Numbered from the stretch's first letter, positions 16,259-24,266 are shown. The stretch: DNA of 46,860 bases from Candidatus Kuenenia stuttgartensis (GCA_945904015.1 CAMDPK010000042.1:1-46860); one strand, 5' to 3'. Notes: generated by a model from the sequence alone, not told the origin. Numbers and translations: made by a program.

Positions 16259-17197
16259 ATGAACCTACGAACTTGGTACGCGCTGTCGGTTGTCTGGGGA
16301 TTGTTCACGATGGTGTCGTCCGCCGAAAGCTGGTCGGCCGACTCTGTGAAGCTGACACGCAGCGGCGACACGGTCGGCGTCACGATCAACGGCGAGGAGT
16401 TCGCGACCTATCAATTCGCCAAGTCGCTGCCGAAGCCGTTCTTCTCGCCGGTGAAAGTGACCGGGACGCAAATCTCGCGGCCGATCGTTGGCGAGGACTA
16501 CAAAGGGGACCACCCGCATCACAAAGGGATCTGGGTCTCGGTCGATGAAGTCAACGACATCAAGTTCTGGGCCGAGAAAGGCAAACTCGAAAACCGAGGC
16601 GTCGAACTGCTCGTCGCGGAAGGCAACCCGGCGAAGCTCAAGACCGAGACGCATTGGCTCGGCGATGACGGCAAACCGGTGCTGATCGAAACGACGACCA
16701 TCGCGATCCATGCGAATCGGCTGCTGAACTACGACATCCGCTTCAAGATGGCCAGCGGCGATGTCCACTTCAAAGACACGAAAGAAGGACTGCTCGGCTT
16801 CCGCATCGCCGAGTCGATGCGTGAGGACAAAGGGAGCGGCATCATCACCAACGCCGACGGCAAGAACGGCTCGAAAGAGTGCTGGGGACAACGCTCCGCC
16901 TGGGTCGATTACGTCGGCCCCGTCGATGGCAAGACTTTCGGTGTGACGATCTTCGATCACCCGAAGAACTTCCGGCCGAGCCGCTATCACGTCCGCAACT
17001 ACGGCCTGTTCTCGGTCAGCCCGTTCGGCGAAGCGGCCTACACGAACAACGCCGAAAAGCCAGTCGACGATGTTTTCCCGAAAGGTTCGGAGTTGCGGAT
17101 GCGCTACGGCATCTTCTTCCACACCGGCGACGCTGCGTCGGCGAAGTTGGCCGACGTGAATGCTCAGTTTTTGAAAACGGCCGACGACACGAAGTAG
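16259..17197 (+). CDS. PmoA-like (DUF6807) exported protein
   Basis: The 312-residue protein has a signal peptide (cleavage near residue 24) and a beta-rich domain with GDHPHHKGIWVSVDEVN (near residue 85), WGQRSAWVDYVGP and DHPKNFRPSRYHVRNYGLF. This is the PmoA-like family, named from a loose link to methane oxygenase and not itself an oxygenase. It is frequent in planctomycetes among sugar-related genes and may be a carbohydrate-active beta-sandwich. The ATG at 16259 follows GAGGAG at a slightly long spacing. The stop TAG lies in the outermost bases of a nested palindrome (17194-17245). Confidence 0.85.
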   Translation: MNLRTWYALSVVWGLFTMVSSAESWSADSVKLTRSGDTVGVTINGEEFATYQFAKSLPKPFFSPVKVTGTQISRPIVGEDYKGDHPHHKGIWVSVDEVNDIKFWAEKGKLENRGVELLVAEGNPAKLKTETHWLGDDGKPVLIETTTIAIHANRLLNYDIRFKMASGDVHFKDTKEGLLGFRIAESMREDKGSGIITNADGKNGSKECWGQRSAWVDYVGPVDGKTFGVTIFDHPKNFRPSRYHVRNYGLFSVSPFGEAAYTNNAEKPVDDVFPKGSELRMRYGIFFHTGDAASAKLADVNAQFLKTADDTK

Positions 17198-17245
17198 TTC
17201 GGACGCCCACGTCCGAACGAGACCGGACGTAGGCGTCCGGTCTAC
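17194..17245. repeat. Nested palindrome after the PmoA-like gene
   Basis: Two 24-25 bp arms (GTAG...GAAC and its near reverse complement ending CTAC). The left core hairpin is GGACG-CCCA-CGTCC and the right core is GGACG-TAGG-CGTCC. The TAG stop of the PmoA-like gene lies in the first bases of the left arm. Confidence 0.8.
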
Positions 17246-17286
17246 GATTTTCCTCCGCCTCACAAAGATTTCTTGAAAGGACTTTC

Positions 17287-17946
17287 ATGTTTTCTCGACG
17301 ACAGTTTTGCGGTGCGGTCGCGACGACCGCGGTTCTTGGCTCGGTCATTCAACCAGCACAAGCCGACGACAAAGATCCCAAGACACCGAAACCGGACAGC
17401 GTCCCGGAAAAATTCGTGGTGAAGATCGAGACCTCGAGGGGGGACATCCTGATCGCGGTCAACCGCGCGTGGTCACCGAACGGAGCCGCTCGGTTTTACG
17501 ACGCGGTCAAAGCAGGCTTCTACGAAGAGTGCCGCTTCTTCCGAGTCATCCCCGGTTTCATGGTGCAATGGGGCATCAACGGCGATCCCAAGGTGCAATC
17601 GAAGTGGCGCGAAGCGGAAATCAAAGACGACGTCGTTCCGGCCAAGGAGCGAGCCTCGAACACACGCGGCTTCATCACGTTCGCCAAGTCGGGCAGGCCG
17701 CACTCACGGACCACGCAACTCTTTATCAATTTTGGCGACAATGCTCGGCTGGATGCGGACGGCTTCACGCCGTTTGGACAGGTCATTGAAGGCATGGACG
17801 TGGTCGACAAGCTCAACGCCAAGTACGAAGGAGCCCCCAGCGATCAACAGCCTCGCATCCAGCGAGAAGGCAACGCCTTCCTCGACAAGGCTTATCCCGG
17901 ACTGGACTTCATCAAGAAGGCCACAATCGTGGAAGCCAAGAAGTAA
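17287..17946 (+). CDS. Exported cyclophilin-type peptidylprolyl isomerase
   Basis: The 219-residue protein has a Tat-like signal (SRRQFCGAVATTAVLGSV, cleavage near AQA) and a cyclophilin domain from residue 45 to the end: FVVKIETSRGDILIAV, FFRVIPGFMVQWGINGDP with the active-site FxR motif, FITFAKSGRPHSRTTQLFIN and FTPFGQVIEGMDVVDKL. It speeds cis/trans proline isomerisation of exported proteins. It is followed by a close paralogue that is a lipoprotein, so the pair looks like a tandem duplication. RBS AAGGA is upstream. Confidence 0.93.
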   Translation: MFSRRQFCGAVATTAVLGSVIQPAQADDKDPKTPKPDSVPEKFVVKIETSRGDILIAVNRAWSPNGAARFYDAVKAGFYEECRFFRVIPGFMVQWGINGDPKVQSKWREAEIKDDVVPAKERASNTRGFITFAKSGRPHSRTTQLFINFGDNARLDADGFTPFGQVIEGMDVVDKLNAKYEGAPSDQQPRIQREGNAFLDKAYPGLDFIKKATIVEAKK

Positions 17947-18002
17947 CGCGCCAGTTCTGAAATTCCAAATCTCAAATTTCGTAACAGTTTAGCCGAATGA
18001 AG

Positions 18003-18104
18003 CAAACCACGGATTTCACGGAGAACACGGATATTTTGACGTGCGGTTGATCGTGGACCGATCCTCATTACATCCGTGAAATCTGTGACATCCGTGGTCT
18101 GTGA
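18003..18104. repeat. Imperfect inverted repeat between the two cyclophilin genes
   Basis: ACCACGGATTTCACGGA in the left arm (from 18003) pairs with TCCGTGAAAT...ATCCGTGGT in the right arm (to 18104) around a ~40-bp loop. The flanks carry AATTCCAAATCTCAAATTTC-like text on one side and related text on the other. Not coding. Confidence 0.65.
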
Positions 18105-18174
18105 CTTCAGACTGCCAAACTCTTACCAAATTTCAAATCTGCAAAACCAAAACGCAAACCAAAACGAGGTGCTC

Positions 18175-18900
18175 ATGTTCGGTTTGACTCGACGTCAAGT
18201 TTTGGGATGGCTCGCCGCTAGCGCCTTGGCGGGTTGCACTCAGTCGCAACAGACCGACCCGCCGTTGCCGATGGGTGCCCCGCTGCCAAAGGTCGCCAAC
18301 CAGGACGCTCCAGCGGCGGATGTCGGCGATGTCCCGGCCACGTTTCAGGTGAAGTTTGAAACGACGAAAGGGGAATTCGTCATCGAGGTCCATCGCGATT
18401 GGTCACCCCACGGAGCCGCGCGGTTTTATGAGCTTGTCAAAATCGGTTTCTACGACGACTGTCGTTTCTTCCGAGTCATGCCAGGGTTCATGGCGCAATG
18501 GGGCATCCACGGTGATCCCAAGGTCATGGAAAAATGGGGCGAAGCCAACATCCCGGACGACCGCCCCAGCGGAACCAATCGCCAATCCAACACGCGCGGC
18601 ATGGTGACGTTCGCGAAATCGGGACAGCCGAATTCTCGCAGCACGCAAATCTTTGCCAGCTACGTCAACAACAGCCGACTCGATCCCGATGGATTCACCC
18701 CCTTCGGCCGAGTGCTCTCCGGCATGGAAGTGCTCGAAAGTCTGAACTCGAAATACGGCGAGGAAGCCAGCCACCAGCAGGGACGAATCCAAGAGCAAGG
18801 CAACGCCTACCTCGACAAAGCGTTTCCGGGACTCGACTCGATCAAGAAGGCGAGCTTCATCGGCCCAGAGTCCTCGCCGGCCGAAGGCGAGAAGCCGTAG
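18175..18900 (+). CDS. Cyclophilin-type peptidylprolyl isomerase, lipoprotein
   Basis: Start at 18175, since it gives a short Tat/lipoprotein signal (TRRQVLGWLAASALAGC with Cys at residue 20); upstream frame to 18076 runs through the inverted repeat. The cyclophilin domain (about residues 60-235) matches the upstream gene: FFRVMPGFMAQWGIHGDP, VTFAKSGQPNSRSTQIF and FTPFGRVLSGMEVLESL. The pair would give one soluble and one lipid-anchored isomerase. The total is 241 residues. Confidence 0.92.
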   Translation: MFGLTRRQVLGWLAASALAGCTQSQQTDPPLPMGAPLPKVANQDAPAADVGDVPATFQVKFETTKGEFVIEVHRDWSPHGAARFYELVKIGFYDDCRFFRVMPGFMAQWGIHGDPKVMEKWGEANIPDDRPSGTNRQSNTRGMVTFAKSGQPNSRSTQIFASYVNNSRLDPDGFTPFGRVLSGMEVLESLNSKYGEEASHQQGRIQEQGNAYLDKAFPGLDSIKKASFIGPESSPAEGEKP

Positions 18901-18903
18901 CGA

Positions 18904-19020
18904 CAGTTTCAAAACCCGATTGCGTCGTAGCCACGTTCCCCAGAACGTGGGTGTTTTTGCTGGTTTGCCCACGTTCTGGCGAACGTGGCTACGGTTTTGA
19001 AACCGCTTCTAGCGACAACG
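18904..19020. repeat. Large nested palindrome between convergent genes
   Basis: The arms are about 55 bp each. The inner hairpins are CCACGTTC-CCCA-GAACGTGG and CCACGTTC-TGGC-GAACGTGG, flanked by matching outer words (GTTTCAAAAC... and its complement). It lies between the second cyclophilin gene and convergent rpsT. A one-arm copy of another family follows at 19036-19061. Confidence 0.78.
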
Positions 19021-19035
19021 TGCCTGCGAAAATGA

Positions 19036-19061
19036 CGAGCACGTTGAAAACGTGCTCCACG
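19036..19061. repeat. Single hairpin, copy of the 14646-14671 arm
   Basis: AGCACGTT-GAA-AACGTGCT with flanks CG and CCACG. It matches the right arm of the palindrome at 14610-14672 with a single loop change. It shows that individual arms of the nested elements occur separately. Confidence 0.75.
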
Positions 19062-19094
19062 TCGCGAGTCAGCGTGCCAGCGTGCCAACAACAA

Positions 19095-19137
19095 CGCCCC
19101 GGCGGGCCACGGTCGTTGACCATGCCCCGCCGGGGCG
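19095..19137 (-). terminator. Probable rpsT terminator
   Basis: A perfect 12-bp GC stem (CGCCCCGGCGGG with its complement) and a 19-nt loop lie 29 bp after the rpsT stop. On the minus strand it is followed by TTGTTGTTGG, a weak T-rich tract. Probably rho-independent. Confidence 0.7.
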
Positions 19138-19165
19138 TCTGTATCTCCTGGTTGCGATCGGCGAA

Positions 19166-19447
19166 CTACTTGGCGGCCGCCGCTTGTTTGTTCTGAGCTT
19201 TCGCCAATCGCGACTTCAAGCGCGAGGCTTTTTTCGGATGAATCAGCCGCTTGGCTCCGGCTTGATCCAATCGCTTGGAGACTTCGGCCAACGTCACGGC
19301 CGGCGCGGCACCTTCGGTGGCGGTGGCTTCCAAACTGGTCCTGAATTTCTTGACCAGCGTCCTCAGTGACGAATGCTGCGAGCGATTGAGCAGGCGGCGT
19401 TTTTGAGATTGGCGATCCGCCTTGGCGGCATTGGCATTGTTAGGCAT
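19166..19447 (-). CDS. rpsT: 30S ribosomal protein bS20
   Basis: 93 residues, very basic, with the bS20 pattern: MPNNANAAKADRQSQKRR, a long helix LNRSQHSSLRTLVKKF, then LAEVSKRLDQAGAKRLIHPK and KASRLKSRLAKAQNK. bS20 binds the 5' domain of 16S rRNA early in 30S assembly. The gene is monocistronic here, with its own terminator. Confidence 0.95.
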   Translation of the reverse strand: MPNNANAAKADRQSQKRRLLNRSQHSSLRTLVKKFRTSLEATATEGAAPAVTLAEVSKRLDQAGAKRLIHPKKASRLKSRLAKAQNKQAAAAK

Positions 19448-19622
19448 GTCGAGCTTATGGGTTCGAGTTCAAACGGACAAAAATTTCACCGGCAATCGGG
19501 CCATCCGAGCCAGCGGAAGGGGCGGGATTCTAGGCAGCGACTTTCCCGATTGCCAGCGCATCGCCGCCACCCGGTTGCGAGGGGTGCCGCAAAAGTTCCT
19601 GGCAGGATCAATTTGGGCCTCT

Positions 19623-19770
19623 GGGTGGCACAGCTTGCTTCAAGCTGTGTGCGCAGCATCGGAAACAAGACGAAGACATCGAGCCTCAATTCACCGTTGA
19701 ACTGGCCAACCAAGTCGACCGCAAGTTTCCGATGCCTTCGGCACCCAGCTTGAAGCAAGCTGGGCCACCC
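19623..19770. repeat. Nested palindrome with long loop
   Basis: Left arm 19623-19665 (core CACAGCTTG-CTT-CAAGCTGTG), right arm 19727-19770 (core CCCAGCTTG-AAG-CAAGCTGGG as its reverse complement), with the outer word GCATCGGAAA on both sides of a ~60-bp loop. The A-to-C stem change has a matching T-to-G change on the other side of the stem. Confidence 0.78.
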
Positions 19771-19829
19771 TGGCGTTCATCTCCGCCCGCCAAAAACATT
19801 TGCCGCCATCCGGTTCCGAGTGTGGTCGA

Positions 19830-19911
19830 AGAAATTGGCGAGCGGAGGATGTCAATCCTCCGAGAATTCTCGCCGGATGACTCGGGGGATTGACATCCCC
19901 CGCTCGCCAAA
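19830..19911. repeat. Nested palindrome with covarying cores
   Basis: Left core GGAGGAT-GTCA-ATCCTCC, right core GGGGGAT-TGAC-ATCCCCC, inside an outer repeat with TTGGCGAGCG and CGCTCGCCAA. One arm has an A-T pair where the other has G-C, so the hairpin fold is kept despite sequence change. Confidence 0.8.
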
Positions 19912-20050
19912 TCGGACTGCCATCGTGGTGAGTCCATTCCAACGAGCAACTTTCCCGGCCAAGCGACAACCGTTACGTTGGCCGTTCGTCGAACCGCCGT
20001 CAGCCGGTTCGAACGCAGCCCGTTTCCTTCGGTCATTTCAGGCTCCTCCG

Positions 20051-21460
20051 ATGCCCGATCCTTCCGACTCGCCGCCGTTTGAACCTGAAACACAGAAGCC
20101 CAGCCGTCTGCTGTGGTGGCTGCATCCCAAGGTCGCGTTGCCGCTGACGCTGCTCGGATTGTTGCTGGTTGCGCCGTTTTTGTACCGAGGCTACCGCATC
20201 TCTCGAATCCCGGACATCGGCGATCCGTTTGATGTCGAAGCCTTCGGCACGGTGGAGATCGCTCCGGCCGATAACGCGATGACGCAATACGCCTTGGCCG
20301 TGAAATCGCTTCGCAAGCCAACAGGGGTCGCTCCCGATGACTATGAAAAATCCGAACAAGGTTGGACGCAGACTTCCGAGCCGCTCCGAAAATGGCTGGA
20401 TGACAACCAGGTGGCGTTGGCCGAATGGCGGAAAGGAACCGAGCGGTCGCAAGCCGTCGAGATTCCGCCGAAAGACTTCCGCTTCAGCACAATCATTGAA
20501 GTGACACAAGAGTCTCGCGAGCTGACCCGACTGGCCGTTTTGCAGGCCGAGCAATACGCCGACTACGGTGATCTCGAATCCGCCTGGGGCTGGTTGCTGG
20601 CCTCTGTCCGAGCCAGCCGACATGTGCAGCAGAATGGCGTGCTGATGCAGCGGCTGGTTGGCATGTCAATGTTTTTCAACTCAGCGGACGGCATCCAACG
20701 CTGGTCGGCGCATCCGGCCGTCACACCGGATCTGTTGCGACAGGCGCTCTCCGAATTTCGTGAAGCGGATCGGCTGACTCCGCCAAATTCCGCCGCGCTG
20801 AAGGCCGAGTACCTCGTCCTGGCAAACACGCTACGCGAAACCCCGCGACACGAATTGATGGACTATTGCTTCGGCGTCGATGGCCCGCCGGCGCTTCAAT
20901 CCACGGTGTTGTACGTCATGGGCGATCCGGAACTCTCTTTGAAAGCCTTTCAACATGTCTTCGCCAACCTTCTGAGCGAGCTCGACAAGCCAATGCGGGA
21001 CCGCGCCCCCTCGGTCGGTGGACGGTTCAACTTGTACGATCTGCCCCCCGGAGCGACTCATTGTTTGCCCGCTCACGAATTGGACAAAATCGTCTTCTCG
21101 GCCTACCTGGCTCGATCGACATTGCCGGCGTACCAGCAAGTCGGCGTCGCAATGGACCGCGAGGCCGCGCGGCGAGCGGCGGTGTCGCTGCTGCTGGCGT
21201 GTCAGCTTCATCACCGATTGCATGGCGATTGGCCGGCGAAGGTTGAAGACCTCGTGCCCAACATCCTAGACGAACCTCCGGCTGATCCGCTCGGTAAATC
21301 CGGCGAGCTGATGCGGCTGAAACGAGACGGCAATGACCTCGTGATCTACAGCGTCGGACTCAACGGCGTTGATGATGGCGGAAACATCGATGACTCCGTC
21401 GGACCCAACCCCAACGAAGCCCTCGATCAAGGCGCTCGCGCGAAGTGGCCCAAGAACTAA
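20051..21460 (+). CDS. Membrane protein of unknown function with pseudopilin-like tail
   Basis: The 469-residue protein has one N-terminal membrane segment (VALPLTLLGLLLVAPFLYRG, about residues 29-48) followed by a mostly helical extracytoplasmic region. The last ~80 residues (HHRLHGDWPAKVEDLVPNIL, DPLGKSGELMRLKRDGNDLV, YSVGLNGVDDGG) resemble the C-terminal part of type II secretion pseudopilins, where a WP...DLVP...DP...YS.G.NG.DDGG pattern is common. No N-terminal pilin signal is present. Such proteins are frequent in planctomycetes and uncharacterised. The TAA stop lies inside the left arm of a perfect palindrome shared with the nfo leader. Confidence 0.78.
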   Translation: MPDPSDSPPFEPETQKPSRLLWWLHPKVALPLTLLGLLLVAPFLYRGYRISRIPDIGDPFDVEAFGTVEIAPADNAMTQYALAVKSLRKPTGVAPDDYEKSEQGWTQTSEPLRKWLDDNQVALAEWRKGTERSQAVEIPPKDFRFSTIIEVTQESRELTRLAVLQAEQYADYGDLESAWGWLLASVRASRHVQQNGVLMQRLVGMSMFFNSADGIQRWSAHPAVTPDLLRQALSEFREADRLTPPNSAALKAEYLVLANTLRETPRHELMDYCFGVDGPPALQSTVLYVMGDPELSLKAFQHVFANLLSELDKPMRDRAPSVGGRFNLYDLPPGATHCLPAHELDKIVFSAYLARSTLPAYQQVGVAMDREAARRAAVSLLLACQLHHRLHGDWPAKVEDLVPNILDEPPADPLGKSGELMRLKRDGNDLVIYSVGLNGVDDGGNIDDSVGPNPNEALDQGARAKWPKN

Positions 21461-21549
21461 CCCGAAGCGTCAGCGAGGGCGCACACTTCATCGATCTCCA
21501 ATTCCAAGTTCCCCGGAGCGCTCGCCCTCGCTGACGCTTCGGGTTAGTT
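21456..21549. repeat. Perfect 27-bp inverted repeat between two genes
   Basis: AACTAACCCGAAGCGTCAGC... in the left arm (21456-21482) and its exact complement in the right arm (21523-21549), around a ~40-bp loop. The left arm carries the TAA stop of the upstream gene. The nfo start is 20 bp after the right arm. Confidence 0.85.
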
Positions 21550-21569
21550 TTCGTTCCGGAGAAGAACTG

Positions 21570-22475
21570 ATGCCGTTGTTTGGATCGCACTTGTCGATTG
21601 CGGGGGGCTACTACAAAGCGGTCGAGGCCGCTGCCGAGTTGGGCATGGAGGCCGTGCAGCTTTTCACGAAGAACAACAATCAGTGGGCAGCGAAGGAGTT
21701 GTCGGCCAACGATGTGCTCGCGTTTCGCGAGGCCATCGAGCGAACCGGGATTCAGCAGCCGGTGGCTCATGACAGCTATCTCATCAACCTCGCCAGTCCG
21801 AAGGATGAGCTGTGGAACAAATCGCAAGAGGCGTTCATCGTCGAACTGCAACGGGCTGAGGCGCTCGGCTTGATCGGCGTCGTGATGCACCCCGGCAGCT
21901 ACGTCGAATCGGACGAGCAATCGGGACTGGAGCGAATCGTCAAAGCGTTGGATGCGGCGCATCGAGCGACTCCAAAGTTCAAGACGCTGACGCTGCTCGA
22001 AACGACCGCCGGGCAAGGGACGAACTTGGGGGCGAAATTCGAGCATCTCGCGTGGATCATCGAGCACGTCAAGCACCCGAACCGCGTGGCCGTGTGCGTC
22101 GATAGCTGCCACATCTTCGCCGCCGGATATCCACTCGCGACGCCCGCCGAGTACGCCGCGACGATGAGCGAGTTCGACCGAATCATCGGCCTCGATCGCA
22201 TCCGCTGCTTTCATCTCAACGACAGCAAGAAACCGCTCGGCAGCCGAGTCGATCGGCACGAGCACATCGGCGAAGGCTGCCTCGGCCTGGAACCGTTCCG
22301 GCACATCGTCAACGATCCGCGCTTCGCCAAGTTGCCGATGTACCTCGAAACGGCGAAGGAACAACGTGACGGCCGCGAAATGGACGCGGTGAATTTGGAG
22401 ACGCTGCGATCGCTGCTCAATCGTGGGGCAGGTTTTCAACCTGCCCGTCCTGAATCAACTGACCGGGCAGGTTGA
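21570..22475 (+). CDS. nfo: Endonuclease IV (AP endonuclease)
   Basis: The TIM-barrel protein starts MPLFGSHLSIAGGYYKAVE at 21570 (RBS GGAGAAG). Zinc-site motifs of the family are present: VMHPGSYVE, LLETTAGQGTNLG, VCVDSCHIFAAGY, FHLNDSKKPLGSRVDRHEHIG and PMYLET. It cleaves at abasic sites in base-excision repair. The normal C-terminus ends near LRSLL at about residue 283; the last 17 residues (RGAGFQPARPESTDRAG) are encoded entirely by a nested palindrome (22422-22489), whose right arm also gives the TGA stop. So the catalytic part is complete and the tail is repeat-derived. Confidence 0.95.
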   Translation: MPLFGSHLSIAGGYYKAVEAAAELGMEAVQLFTKNNNQWAAKELSANDVLAFREAIERTGIQQPVAHDSYLINLASPKDELWNKSQEAFIVELQRAEALGLIGVVMHPGSYVESDEQSGLERIVKALDAAHRATPKFKTLTLLETTAGQGTNLGAKFEHLAWIIEHVKHPNRVAVCVDSCHIFAAGYPLATPAEYAATMSEFDRIIGLDRIRCFHLNDSKKPLGSRVDRHEHIGEGCLGLEPFRHIVNDPRFAKLPMYLETAKEQRDGREMDAVNLETLRSLLNRGAGFQPARPESTDRAG

Positions 22476-22489
22476 AAACCTGCCCCACG
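22422..22489. repeat. Perfect nested palindrome, translated as the nfo tail
   Basis: 26-bp exact arms (22422-22447 and 22464-22489), each a hairpin GGCAGGTT/AACCTGCC with a three-base loop, around a 16-bp centre. It overlaps the end of nfo and stops 8 bp before the SDR start. A single-arm copy is at 45756-45777, and a compensated variant is at 14610-14635. Confidence 0.9.
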
Positions 22490-22497
22490 AGAAAAAC

Positions 22498-23307
22498 ATG
22501 GACCTTCAACTGACGGGACAAACCGCCGTCGTCACGGGCGGCGCGAGCGGCATCGGGTTGGCGACGTGCCGAGCCTTCGCGGCCGAGAAGTGTCTCATCG
22601 CGATGTGGGACGTCGCCTCGAATGTCGACGAGGTCGCGAAGCAACTGGCTGAACAATTCGGAGTGTCGGCCATCGGTTGCCAACTCGATGTCACCGACTC
22701 GGATGCGGTCGGCCGCGCGGCACAGACAACGACTGAGGCATTCGGTTTGATCGACCATCTGGTTCACGGTGCGGCGATTGGTTCGGGGAAGTTCGGGTTT
22801 CCGTTCACAAACCTTTCGCCAAGCGATTGGCCGCGCGTGCTGGAGGTGAATGTGCTGGGAATGGTGAATGTTGCTCACGCGGTCGCGCCGGTGATGGTCT
22901 CGCAGCGGAGCGGGACGCTGGTGTTCGTCGCCTCGGTGGCGGGGCAGATCGGTTCGCAGTCCGATCCGCCGTACAGCGCGTCGAAGGCGGCGAACATCAA
23001 TTTCGCGCAGTGTCTCGCCAAGGATTTGGCTCCGCACGGCATCCGCGTGAACACGGTCTGTCCTGGCATGGTGCAGACGCCGCTCAACGAAGCGGTCTGG
23101 CGAGCTTGGCACGATCAGCAGCCAGAAGACCAGCGGCTGAGTTACCTCGATTGGGCCGCGGCGAAGATTCGCACGCTCGTTCCGCTGGGAAAGTGGCAGC
23201 GGCCGGAAGACATCGCCGACATGATCGTGTTTCTGTCGTCGACGCGAGCGGCGCATGTGACCGGCCAGACGATCAACGTCGATGGCGGATTTGTGATGCA
23301 CTGGTGA
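22498..23307 (+). CDS. Short-chain dehydrogenase/reductase (SDR)
   Basis: The 269-residue protein is a classical SDR: TGGASGIG for nucleotide binding at residues ~13-20, HGAAI in place of NNAG, catalytic Ser in FVASVAGQIGS, and YSASKAA with Tyr and Lys. RVNTVCPGMVQTP and the end GQTINVDGGFVMHW are typical. It uses NAD(P) to oxidise or reduce an alcohol or keto group; the substrate is unknown. Asp42 in MWDVAS would favour NAD. The ATG at 22498 has only a weak RBS next to the palindrome arm, so expression may depend on the upstream nfo transcript. Confidence 0.92.
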   Translation: MDLQLTGQTAVVTGGASGIGLATCRAFAAEKCLIAMWDVASNVDEVAKQLAEQFGVSAIGCQLDVTDSDAVGRAAQTTTEAFGLIDHLVHGAAIGSGKFGFPFTNLSPSDWPRVLEVNVLGMVNVAHAVAPVMVSQRSGTLVFVASVAGQIGSQSDPPYSASKAANINFAQCLAKDLAPHGIRVNTVCPGMVQTPLNEAVWRAWHDQQPEDQRLSYLDWAAAKIRTLVPLGKWQRPEDIADMIVFLSSTRAAHVTGQTINVDGGFVMHW

Positions 23308-23310
23308 ATT

Positions 23311-23370
23311 CGTAGGTTGGGACTCCGTCCCGACCGGGCTTGGTAGGTCGGGACGGAGTCCCAACCTACG
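23311..23370. repeat. Perfect nested palindrome between convergent genes
   Basis: 25-bp exact arms (23311-23335, 23346-23370) starting CGTAGGTTGGGAC and ending GTCCCAACCTACG. Each arm contains GGGAC-TCC-GTCCC or its complement. It fills almost the whole gap between the SDR stop and the purC stop (23371-23373), acting probably as a bidirectional terminator. Confidence 0.88.
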
Positions 23371-24255
23371 TCAGCGCCACGGGAATGTTTCGGCGGTGAG
23401 GCGCTCGAAGGCTTCGATGTACTTCGCTCGCGTGCGGTCGATGACGTCTTGCGGCAATTCGGGAGGCGGGCTGTTCTTGTCCCAACCGCTGGTTTCCAGC
23501 CAGTCGCGGACGAATTGTTTGTCGAACGACGGCTGGCCTTGGCCGGGCGAGTATTGATCGGCCGGCCAGAAGCGTGAGCTGTCCGGCGTCATGACTTCAT
23601 CGATCAGCCACAGTTCGCCGTTGAGCCGTCCGAACTCGAATTTCGTGTCGGCAATCAAAATGCCTTTCGTTCGGGCGATCTCGGAGCCGCGTTGATAGAC
23701 GTCGAGACTCAGGTCGCGCAGTTGGCGAGAGGTCGGCTCACCGATCAGCCGGCACATTTCGTCGAACGAGATGTTGATGTCGTGGCCGGACTCGGCTTTC
23801 GTGGCGGGCGTGAAGATCGGTTCGGGGAGCTTGTCACTTTCTCGCATTCCGGCCGGCAAGGCGATTCCGCAGACCGAGCCGCTTTGCCGGTATTCCTTCC
23901 AGCCGGAACCGGAGAGATACCCGCGCACGACGCACTCGATGGGGACAACTTCCGTTTTGCGGACGACCAAGCTGCGACCGGTCAGCGAGTCGAGGTCGGT
24001 GTCGGCGGGCAGCGGGACGTCGCCGAGGTTCTGGCTGAGCAAGTGATGCCGAACCGGCAGGTGCTCGAACCAAAAGCGGCTGAGCTGCGTGAGAACTCGG
24101 CCTTTGTCGGGGATGCCGCTGGGCAAGACCCAATCGAACGCACTAATGCGGTCCGAGGCGACCATCAGCATTCGGTTGCCGAAATCGTACATGTCCCGCA
24201 CCTTGCCCCGCTTCGGGGTGTGTCCGGGGATCACGCTGCTCAGAAAAGCGGACAT
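23371..24255 (-). CDS. purC: SAICAR synthetase (purine synthesis)
   Basis: PurC joins CAIR and aspartate using ATP to give SAICAR. The 294-residue protein has the family motifs RGKVRDMYDFGNRMLMVASD, DRISAFDWVLPSGIPDKG, ECVVRGYLSGSGWKEY and the ADTKFEFG nucleotide/metal segment followed by LIDEVMTPDSSRFWP. This is the longer eukaryote/planctomycete-type version (close to 300 residues, compared with ~237 in E. coli). Cytoplasmic. Divergent from the GH10-like gene, with an inverted repeat in the shared upstream region. Confidence 0.97.
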   Translation of the reverse strand: MSAFLSSVIPGHTPKRGKVRDMYDFGNRMLMVASDRISAFDWVLPSGIPDKGRVLTQLSRFWFEHLPVRHHLLSQNLGDVPLPADTDLDSLTGRSLVVRKTEVVPIECVVRGYLSGSGWKEYRQSGSVCGIALPAGMRESDKLPEPIFTPATKAESGHDINISFDEMCRLIGEPTSRQLRDLSLDVYQRGSEIARTKGILIADTKFEFGRLNGELWLIDEVMTPDSSRFWPADQYSPGQGQPSFDKQFVRDWLETSGWDKNSPPPELPQDVIDRTRAKYIEAFERLTAETFPWR

Positions 24256-24266
24256 GGAGTGAATGC

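Larger units (their letters stand above)
19448..20050. other. Gene-free spacer with two nested palindromes
   Basis: A 603-bp stretch between divergent rpsT and the 20051 gene. It contains palindromes at 19623-19770 and 19830-19911; the rest must hold both promoters. Open frames through it follow the repeats and have no family features. Confidence 0.7.

Noticed and set aside
18909..19094. Minus-strand frame of about 60 codons
   Set aside because: It is the translation of a nested palindrome and its neighbours; its ends do not match any protein pattern.
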